From: JACQRW01 sp964371935
GTDB taxonomy: Bacteria; Patescibacteriota; Minisyncoccia; Sungbacterales; HO2-52-23
Reading direction: 5' to 3'
Length of the DNA stretch: 11,068 nucleotides
Assembly: GCA_964371935.1 (NCBI GenBank)
Contig: CAYJOT010000023.1
Span: 1 to 11,068, forward strand
Under the pieces are notes generated by a model that saw nothing but the letters and a program-made list of their open reading frames with translations, had not been told where the DNA came from and did no database searches. Positions 6,786-11,068 of the stretch are shown in pieces. The position numbers and the translations under genes were made by a program. Each line of letters starts with the position of its first letter. Position 1 is the first letter of the stretch.

Positions 6786-7241
6786 ATGCTTTATCTTGCC
6801 GCAGACCATCGGGGATTTCAGTTGAAAGATGCCATGAAGCGGTTTTTGACCGAGCGTAGTATTGCTTTTGAAGACATGGGTGCCACAACATATGCGGAAG
6901 GGGATGATTATGTTGATTTCGCGCGAGACGCGGCAGAAAAAATAGCGGCCGATCCTTCGGCACATAAAGGGATTTTTTTGTGCGGTTCCGGGCATGGGGT
7001 GGATATGGTGGCGAATAAATTTCACGGCATCAGGGCTGCGCTTTGTTGGAACACGGAGGTTGCCAAGCAATCCCGCGAGCATGAAGACGCCAACGTGCTC
7101 GTGCTTCCGGCCGACTGGTTAGATAAACAGGCGGCAGAGGAGATCATGATAACATGGCTCGGTACTCACTTCAGCAATAAGGAGCGGCATGTACGGAGGT
7201 TGGAGAAGATCGGGGAGATAGAACATCAGAATTTCAAATGA
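6786..7241 (+). CDS. rpiB: Ribose-5-phosphate isomerase B (RpiB/LacA/LacB family), intact copy
   Basis: RpiB interconverts ribose-5-phosphate and ribulose-5-phosphate in the non-oxidative pentose phosphate pathway. The 151-aa length is typical. Family landmarks: AADHRGF with D7-H8, DDYVDFA at 40-46, C66 in LCGSGHGVDMVANK, GIRAAL at 81-86, SREHEDANVLVLPADWL with H99, and RHVRRLEKI at 134-142. C66 and H99 match the catalytic Cys and His of E. coli RpiB. GHG replaces the more usual G-I-G after CGS. The last residues (HQNFK) are read from an intergenic-type repeat. Bases 6903-7210 are identical to the broken second copy downstream. The ATG has no ribosome site; TATACA at 6767-6772 is a possible -10 box. 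LacA/LacB-type isomerase activity is an alternative, but rpe and tktN nearby favour RpiB. Confidence 0.9.
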   Translation: MLYLAADHRGFQLKDAMKRFLTERSIAFEDMGATTYAEGDDYVDFARDAAEKIAADPSAHKGIFLCGSGHGVDMVANKFHGIRAALCWNTEVAKQSREHEDANVLVLPADWLDKQAAEEIMITWLGTHFSNKERHVRRLEKIGEIEHQNFK

Positions 7242-7259
7242 CAAAATCTAAATGACAAA
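7236..7259. repeat. Short direct repeat AAATGACAAA (two units)
   Basis: AAATGACAAA occurs at 7236-7245 and 7250-7259, overlapping the rpiB stop codon (7239-7241). The surrounding A/T-rich stretch to 7297 resembles intergenic repeats I associate with Parcubacteria. It shows no clear promoter for the following pilin gene. Confidence 0.4.
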
Positions 7260-7297
7260 TCAATAATCCAAGTTCAAAACAGATCAAAAAATTTTCC

Positions 7298-7816
7298 ATG
7301 AAATTGGTCTTTGCTTCTCGTACGAAAGATGGATTTACGCTCATTGAACTTTTAGTTGTAATCGCGATTATTAGTCTCCTTGCCAGTATCGTGCTTGCCT
7401 CATTGAACAGCGCTCGTGTGAAAGCACGCGATGCAAGGCGCATCACAGATATGCGCGAGATATACAAAGCGCTTCAACTGGACTTTGATCGAAATGGCTA
7501 CCTGCCGGTGACAAGTGCATACGGAGAGGCGAATCCGGGCGGATGGGACTATAGCTCGATCGGAAGCTTTCTTCCTTTTTTGGTAAGTGATGGTTTTTTT
7601 TCTGTGGTTCCACGCGATCCGATCAACAATGGTACAGGAGATGTGCTCTATGGCGGAAACGGATACTCCTATGCATATTATTGTTATCCCTCTGAAAATT
7701 CGCTTGCGATTGGCGTACGTCTCGAAAACCCGACCCCGTATACAACATTATTAAAACTTTCTAGCGGAGATACATATTGGCCCGCAAATCACGAGCCCGG
7801 GTATCTTTGCCAGTAA
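7298..7816 (+). CDS. Type IV pilin-like / type II secretion pseudopilin (GspG/PilE-like)
   Basis: The 172-aa product has a short leader and the prepilin motif G12-FTLIELLVVIAIISLLASI. Prepilin peptidase would cut after G12, leaving F13 for N-methylation, with the usual Glu at mature position 5 (E17). The hydrophobic helix spans about 13-36 and continues as an amphipathic helix (ARVKARDARRITDMREIYKA). The globular part is rich in Tyr, Gly and Ser and has two cysteines, C129 and C171, placed for the C-terminal disulfide loop seen in many pilins; this argues that the end is intact although a transposon abuts the stop codon. The subunit would be part of a surface pilus used for adhesion or DNA uptake; assembly genes are not in this window. 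There is no convincing ribosome site. Confidence 0.88.
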   Translation: MKLVFASRTKDGFTLIELLVVIAIISLLASIVLASLNSARVKARDARRITDMREIYKALQLDFDRNGYLPVTSAYGEANPGGWDYSSIGSFLPFLVSDGFFSVVPRDPINNGTGDVLYGGNGYSYAYYCYPSENSLAIGVRLENPTPYTTLLKLSSGDTYWPANHEPGYLCQ

Positions 7817-7845
7817 AATATATGGTCTTGCGAAGACCATATATT
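7817..7845. repeat. Left terminal hairpin of the RAYT element
   Basis: AATATATGGTCTT (7817-7829) and its exact complement (7833-7845) flank the loop GCG. It overlaps the transposase stop codon by 2 bases and abuts the pilin stop codon, so it could also shape the 3' ends of both convergent transcripts. Confidence 0.75.
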
Positions 7846-8548
7846 ATTCGAGGGTGAGATGGTGGATGTCATCAATGTTGAGATCGTGGATCCATTGCTC
7901 AATGTTGGATTGATAACATGCCGGGTCTCCGAAACATTCGGTGAGAAAATCTCTTTGAGTGATGGAGGGAAAGTTTCGTTTACCGGCATAGTCAAGATGA
8001 CTACTCCAGCGATATGTCTCCAAAAAATCAATTGCTTTCTTTGGATTGCGCAATCTTTGTTCACGCCACTCCGGGGCCATCAGATCAAGGGGGTTGAGAT
8101 GAATATAATAAGGGAGATATATAAAATGCGATTCGTTTACGACGGTTACTGATTTATATCTGCCCTGAAATAATGCCCCGCTTCGTTGATATTTTTCGTT
8201 GAAATATTTTGCATAACCCATGTTGAGCTTTTTCATAAATCTGGTAATGCCGTTGTCAAATCGGGGTTTGAGCAAAAGATGATAATGATTCGGCATCAGG
8301 CAGAACGCGAGTATCTCCACCAGCAATTCCCTGGGTTTCCGTTCAATATATGGTCTTGCGATGTCCTTAGGATTCTTTGCAAAGAAATAGGTAAGATTGT
8401 TGACCGGAGCGGTATCATTGAATTCAAAAAGGTCGTGAATAAAACGAAAGTAATCCGCCTGTTGCATGAAGATTTTCCGTTTGTCCACACCGCGGTTCAT
8501 GATATGACAAATTGTGCCGACGGCAACATTTCGTTTTGTGTAGCCCAT
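7844..8548 (-). CDS. REP-associated tyrosine transposase (Y1_Tnp, HUH superfamily)
   Basis: The 234-aa product is a Y1 single-strand transposase. An opening GTICHIMNRGVDKRKIF (residues 11-27) is the typical family start. The HUH metal motif is MPNHYHLLL with H88 and H90, and GYAKYFNEKYQRSGALFQGRYKSV (111-134 region) carries the candidate nucleophiles Y112 and Y115. The length and the final WSSH segment (181-184) are normal, so the gene looks active. The frame is open 39 codons further upstream, but that part reads through the terminal repeat, and the ATG at 8548 lies exactly 6 bases after TATACT, so this start is preferred. Residues 61-68 (KDIARPYI) are encoded by an internal copy of the element's terminal repeat, in a loop that varies in the family. 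Confidence 0.9.
   Translation of the reverse strand: MGYTKRNVAVGTICHIMNRGVDKRKIFMQQADYFRFIHDLFEFNDTAPVNNLTYFFAKNPKDIARPYIERKPRELLVEILAFCLMPNHYHLLLKPRFDNGITRFMKKLNMGYAKYFNEKYQRSGALFQGRYKSVTVVNESHFIYLPYYIHLNPLDLMAPEWREQRLRNPKKAIDFLETYRWSSHLDYAGKRNFPSITQRDFLTECFGDPACYQSNIEQWIHDLNIDDIHHLTLE
8345..8369. repeat. Internal copy of the RAYT terminal repeat within the transposase gene
   Basis: These 25 bases are identical to the first 25 of the right-end repeat (8565-8593) read on the opposite strand. On the coding strand they give KDIARPYI. Orientation matches the left end, so the internal copy and the right end form an inverted pair about 195 bases apart. Confidence 0.85.
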
Positions 8549-8554
8549 GTTTTT

Positions 8555-8582
8555 AGTATATAGCAATATAAGGACATCGCAA
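8555..8582 (-). promoter_or_regulatory. Leaderless transposase promoter, -35 inside the terminal repeat
   Basis: On the minus strand, TTGCGA (8577-8582) and TATACT (8555-8560) are 16 bases apart, and the ATG at 8548 follows after 6 bases. The -35 box is part of the right terminal repeat, so transposase binding to its own end could block transcription. That regulation is an inference. Confidence 0.5.
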
Positions 8583-8593
8583 GACCATATATT
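8565..8593. repeat. Right terminal repeat of the RAYT element
   Basis: This 29-bp sequence is the inverted partner of 7817-7845, differing at three positions, each of which breaks one base pair of the internal hairpin. Asymmetric strength of the two end hairpins may matter for end recognition. Confidence 0.75.
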
Positions 8594-8641
8594 TACAGGC
8601 GGGGGATGGTGTGAAAGACGTACGCGCGGTATTCTACGGAT

Positions 8642-9120
8642 ATGATTTATTTGGCGGCGGATCATTGAGGGCTTCAGTTGAAAGGGGTGATTAAAAAATG
8701 CTTATCGAGCGGGGGTTTGAAATTGAGGACAGAGGGGCTTTGGCGTACGACGCGGCAGATGATTATGTTGATTTCGCGCGAGACGCGGCAGAAAAAATAG
8801 CGGCCGATCCTTCGGCACATAAAGGGATTTTTTTGTGCGGTTCCGGGCATGGGGTGGATATGGTGGCGAATAAATTTCACGGCATCAGGGCTGCGCTTTG
8901 TTGGAACACGGAGGTTGCCAAGCAATCCCGCGAGCATGAAGACGCCAACGTGCTCGTGCTTCCGGCCGACTGGTTAGATAAACAGGCGGCAGAGGAGATC
9001 ATGATAACATGGCTCGGTACTCACTTCAGCAATAAGGAGCGGCATGTACGGAGGTTGGAGAAGATGAGTGAAATCGCGAGTTTGACCGATCAAAACAAAA
9101 GATCTATAATCATGCCATGA
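8642..9120 (+). pseudogene. rpiB: Second, broken rpiB copy with a converted 3' part
   Basis: From ATG 8642 the frame reads MIYLAADH and then hits TGA (8666-8668) where the conserved Arg of ADHRG should be. Further on, a one-base loss at or beside the A6 run 8693-8698 shifts the frame, after which LIERGFEIEDRGALAYDAADDYVDF continues in the frame of the ATG at 8698. The 5' part is clearly related to the intact copy but diverged; bases 8758-9065 are identical to 6903-7210; the tail (KMSEIASLTDQNKRS...) diverges again. A 140-aa product from 8698 would keep C66- and H99-equivalents but lack the first strand and the D-H pair, so activity is doubtful. TATTCT (8630-8635) sits exactly 6 bases before ATG 8642. 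The stop overlaps the next gene's ATG as ATGA. Confidence 0.85.
9082..9110 (+). promoter_or_regulatory. Strong leaderless promoter TTGACC-N17-TATAAT
   Basis: TTGACC (9082-9087) and a consensus TATAAT (9105-9110) are 17 bases apart, the best promoter in the window. The ATG at 9117 lies 6 bases after the -10 box, at the expected transcription start. It lies in the diverged tail of the broken rpiB and would drive the antitoxin, and probably rpe and tktN. Confidence 0.7.
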
Positions 9121-9371
9121 CTTACTTCAATCGTATTGAGATCAATCCAAAGATCATGATGGGTAAACCGGTCGTGAAAGGTGCGCGAATTCCGGTTTAT
9201 ATTATTTTGAATCTTCTTGCGGAAGGATGTACGGAGCGGGCAATCCGAAAAGACTACCCCGATATTACCCGAGATGACATTGCGGCGGTTCTTCGTTTTG
9301 CCGCTTCAATGACGCAGTTTGAAGAAACCAGAGGAAAACTGCCTTCTGCAAAGGTAAAAATAGCGCTATAA
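9117..9371 (+). CDS. DUF433 family antitoxin (VapB-like)
   Basis: The 84-aa product shows the DUF433 pattern: an opening RIEINPKIMMGKPVVKGARIPVYIILNLL with the GKP...G-R-IPV core at residues 18-30, then the helix-turn-helix part with AIRKDYPDITRDDIAAVLRFAA. Members are DNA-binding antitoxins usually paired with a DUF5615 PIN-like nuclease, where the antitoxin blocks the toxin and represses the operon. That pairing is present here, with the next start codon directly after this stop. The gene overlaps the broken rpiB by 4 bases (ATGA) but has its own leaderless promoter. With the toxin truncated, it may be an orphan regulator. Confidence 0.85.
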   Translation: MTYFNRIEINPKIMMGKPVVKGARIPVYIILNLLAEGCTERAIRKDYPDITRDDIAAVLRFAASMTQFEETRGKLPSAKVKIAL

Positions 9372-9488
9372 ATGGCCACTTTCCTTTTGGACGAGAATTT
9401 ATCGCCGTTTCTTGCACAATGGCTTGATGGCTTAGGTTATGATGTGCGCGCGGTTCGCAATGTGGGATTGAAAGGAAAGAGAGAATAG
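9372..9488 (+). pseudogene. Truncated DUF5615 PIN-like toxin (first 38 residues)
   Basis: ATG at 9372 directly follows the antitoxin stop. The 38 residues MATFLLDENLSP...GYDVRAVRNVGLKGKRE match the beginning of DUF5615 proteins, including the first acidic site D7-E8-N9. Complete members have about 110-120 residues; here TAG at 9486-9488 ends the frame where a G-x-x-D motif normally supplies the next acidic residue, so the nuclease site cannot form. The rpe start lies 3 bases later, as though the rest of the toxin was deleted by the junction with rpe. Confidence 0.75.
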
Positions 9489-9491
9489 TCT

Positions 9492-10142
9492 ATGCCTGAA
9501 ATCATTCCTTCCATCAATGTGCGGACATTTGAAGAAATTCAGGAACGGATCGCTCAAATTGAGCCGTATGTTTCGTGGTGTCATCTGGATGTGACCGATG
9601 GCATATTTTCCAAACACTTGACATGGCACGACCCCGCTGATTTGTCGCGGCTTCAGACCAACCTCAATGTCGAGGTACATTTGATGGTTGAGAAACCAGA
9701 GAAGGTGATTGAGCGCTGGCTGGTCAAGCCGGTTAAACGGGTGATCGTGCATCCGGAAGCAGTGAGCGGCGCGATGTGCGACACCGAGTGTTTAACATTA
9801 ATCCAAAAATGTCACGATGCCGGTGTTGAGATTGGTTTTGCGATAAAGCCAGGTACTCCAGTATCGCTGCTTGATCCGTGGCTCGAAAAGTTAGATATGG
9901 TGCTTCTTCTGCGGGTGCAGCCGGGCGCATCGGGGCAGCAGATGCAATCAGAAATGCTTGGGGAAATTGGCTATATACGGAATGCCTGTCCCGTGTGTAT
10001 AATAGAGGTTGACGGGGGAGTGAATGTGGATAACGCAAAGCGGGCCGTAGATGCAGGGGCTGATCTGCTGGTTGCGGGGTCTGTTATTTTTTCGGATCAG
10101 GACATTGCAAAATCAATAGAAAATCTAAAAGCGGTTATTTAA
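9492..10142 (+). CDS. rpe: Ribulose-phosphate 3-epimerase
   Basis: Rpe interconverts ribulose-5-phosphate and xylulose-5-phosphate, giving transketolase its donor substrate. The 216-aa length fits a TIM barrel of this family. The metal and catalytic set is present: H31 and D33 (HLDVTDG), H63 (VEVHLMVEKPE), and D174 (EVDGGVN), with the phosphate loops QPGASGQQ at 143-150 and AGADLLVAGSVIF at 188-200. The usual opening SILSAD is altered to SINVRT and NPGFGGQ to QPGASGQ, so this is a diverged subtype; a related sugar-phosphate epimerase is possible. A purine-rich AAGGAAAGAGAG precedes the ATG. It lies 3 bases after the truncated toxin and 6 bases before tktN, so it is very probably in one transcript with tktN. 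Confidence 0.87.
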   Translation: MPEIIPSINVRTFEEIQERIAQIEPYVSWCHLDVTDGIFSKHLTWHDPADLSRLQTNLNVEVHLMVEKPEKVIERWLVKPVKRVIVHPEAVSGAMCDTECLTLIQKCHDAGVEIGFAIKPGTPVSLLDPWLEKLDMVLLLRVQPGASGQQMQSEMLGEIGYIRNACPVCIIEVDGGVNVDNAKRAVDAGADLLVAGSVIFSDQDIAKSIENLKAVI

Positions 10143-10148
10143 AACATC

Positions 10149-11068
10149 ATGCCGCATCTACACGAAGACAAAATAAAATTTCTTGAGGACATGGCAAACA
10201 CCATCAGGCAGGATATTATTCAGATGGTGGTGAAGGCCGGATCAGGGCACGTGGGCGGGCCGCTGGGCATGGCCGATGTATTTACTGCCCTGTATTTTCA
10301 TATTTTGAAGCATGATCCGAAGAAGCCGGACTGGGCGGATCGGGATCGGGTGGTGCTGTCCAACGGGCATATCTGTCCCGTGCTCTATGCGACCATGGCG
10401 CGTGCCGGTTATTTTCCTGTGGAGGAGCTCTCAACACTCCGGCAGTTTGGAAGCAGGATGCAGGGGCACCCGCACCGGACCAGCTTGCTCGGGCTTGAGA
10501 CGTCATCGGGTCCGCTGGGATCCGGACTCTCGCAGGCGGTTGGCATGGCGATCGGGGCAAAAATGAATGCAGACCATTCGACCCATTCGACTAACGCTCA
10601 GGGTGGTGAGCAAGGTCGAACCACGGGCTCAGGGCGAGCTCACGCTCGAAATATAAATATCTACGGGCTTATGTCCGACGGGGAGCAGGATTGCGGGCAG
10701 ACATGGGAGGCGGCCATGCTTGCGGGAAAGCTGAAACTTGATAATCTCACGTGTCTGATAGATCGCAACAACATTCAGATCGACGGGCTTACGGAAAACA
10801 TTATGCCGCTTGAGCCGCTCCGTGAAAAGTACGAGGCGTTCAACTGGCACGTGCTTGAGATCAACGGGCACAACTTTGTCGAGATCGTGAACGCATACGA
10901 GGAAGCCCATGCCATTTTTGAAAAACCAGTCATGATTATCAGTCATAATATTCCGGGCAAGGGGGTTGACTTTATGGAATTTCAGTATCCATGGCACTCG
11001 AAAACATTCAAGCCCGAAGAGGTAACTGATGCATTAAACCAGTTGCGGACGCTCGGAGGCAAGATAAG
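10149..11068 (+). CDS. Transketolase, N-terminal (TPP-binding) subunit, 3' end outside window
   Basis: Transketolase moves two-carbon units between sugar phosphates using thiamine diphosphate. The 306 visible residues show KAGSGHVGGPLGMADVF with its catalytic-type His, GHPHRTSLLGLETSSGPLGSGLSQ, the TPP motif SDGEQDCGQTWEAA...DRNN (SDG in place of GDG), IQIDG, and HNIPGKG. The approach to the window edge (WHSKTFKPEEVTDALNQL) looks like the end of a split N-subunit, normally followed by a separate C-subunit; a full-length enzyme cannot be excluded. Residues 141-167 are an insertion absent from ordinary members and are encoded by palindromic repeat DNA. The frame is open throughout. The ATG is 6 bases past rpe with no ribosome site. 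Confidence 0.9.
   Translation, partial: MPHLHEDKIKFLEDMANTIRQDIIQMVVKAGSGHVGGPLGMADVFTALYFHILKHDPKKPDWADRDRVVLSNGHICPVLYATMARAGYFPVEELSTLRQFGSRMQGHPHRTSLLGLETSSGPLGSGLSQAVGMAIGAKMNADHSTHSTNAQGGEQGRTTGSGRAHARNINIYGLMSDGEQDCGQTWEAAMLAGKLKLDNLTCLIDRNNIQIDGLTENIMPLEPLREKYEAFNWHVLEINGHNFVEIVNAYEEAHAIFEKPVMIISHNIPGKGVDFMEFQYPWHSKTFKPEEVTDALNQLRTLGGKI
10575..10650. repeat. Palindromic repeat inserted in frame in transketolase
   Basis: The segment opens with a 9-base tandem unit (CATTCGACC, CATTCGACT). TTCGACC (10577-10583) pairs with GGTCGAA (10614-10620), GCTCA (10596-10600) pairs with TGAGC (10607-10611), and a second small hairpin is CGAGC/GCTCG (10635-10639/10644-10648). TTCGAC...GCTCAGGGTGGTGAGC is a repeat type I recall from many environmental genomes. 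It encodes Gly-, Thr-, Ser- and Gln-rich residues unlike the surrounding enzyme. Confidence 0.75.

Larger units (their letters stand above)
7817..8593. mobile_element. RAYT (IS200/IS605-related) element with 29-bp hairpin ends
   Basis: The 777-bp unit has one transposase gene between 29-bp imperfect inverted ends: 7817-7845 and 8565-8593 match at 26 of 29 positions after inversion. The left end is itself a perfect 13-bp hairpin with loop GCG; the right end is an imperfect one. Short palindromic ends recognised as hairpins are characteristic of REP-associated tyrosine transposases and IS200/IS605 elements. No target duplication is evident, as expected for this class. The left end begins on the base after the pilin stop codon. 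A third copy of the repeat lies inside the transposase gene. Confidence 0.75.

Noticed and set aside
7859..8563. Plus-strand frames opposite the transposase
   Set aside because: They are shadows of the transposase coding strand without recognisable protein features.
8549..8665. Upstream extension of the transposase (39 more codons)
   Set aside because: It reads through the element's terminal repeat and into flanking DNA; the family normally starts with the segment just after the ATG at 8548, and a -10 box lies 6 bases before it.
8666..8668. UGA in the second rpiB read as a sense codon (recoded UGA as in Gracilibacteria)
   Set aside because: UGA ends rodA and the first rpiB normally, no other gene here has internal UGA, the site needs Arg rather than Gly, and a frameshift follows.
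10282..10997. Minus-strand and alternative-frame ORFs within transketolase
   Set aside because: The transketolase frame is open across the whole region and carries all family motifs; the others are shadows.
1..11068. CRISPR array, tRNA or rRNA gene
   Set aside because: No regularly spaced repeats and no cloverleaf or rRNA-like sequence were seen; the repeats present are isolated palindromes.

Overview
The window looks like the chromosome of a Candidate Phyla Radiation (Patescibacteria, Parcubacteria-like) bacterium. The signs are compact genes, several start codons with no ribosome binding site, palindromic repeats scattered in and between genes, a small anchored protein with a CVDNKQNQGE...GVDCGGPC motif, a REP-associated transposase, and a transketolase that looks like the separate N-terminal subunit. 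UGA is used as a normal stop codon. The taxonomy is an inference; there is no rRNA or marker tree to confirm it.

Positions 1-2714 hold the 3' part of an unrecognised cysteine-rich multi-pass membrane protein, a probable relic of a transposase N-terminus, an unknown 119-aa protein with a hairpin and a terminator behind it, and a possible 41-aa protein. Positions 2715-6761 are mostly envelope genes: an anchored FxLYD-like protein, the SEDS glycosyltransferase rodA directly behind a dRS3-like repeat, two small membrane proteins on the minus strand, and a divergently transcribed M23 (LytM-type) murein peptidase that appears catalytically complete.

Positions 6762-11068 hold non-oxidative pentose phosphate genes interrupted by accessory DNA: intact rpiB, a type IV pilin-like gene, a complete 777-bp REP-associated tyrosine transposase (RAYT) element with hairpin ends, a broken second rpiB, a DUF433 antitoxin with the first 38 residues of a DUF5615 toxin, rpe, and the start of tktN. 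rpiB, rpe and tktN interconvert ribose-, ribulose- and xylulose-5-phosphate and feed transketolase, so they form one pathway module.

The most notable observations are these. (1) Five starts sit exactly 6 nt behind a -10 box, pointing to systematic leaderless transcription. (2) A 308-bp tract is identical between two rpiB copies that differ on both sides of it, as expected from gene conversion. (3) Palindromic repeats are carried in frame inside three proteins, including a copy of the RAYT element's own terminal repeat inside its transposase gene. (4) The RAYT element's end carries the -35 box of its own transposase.
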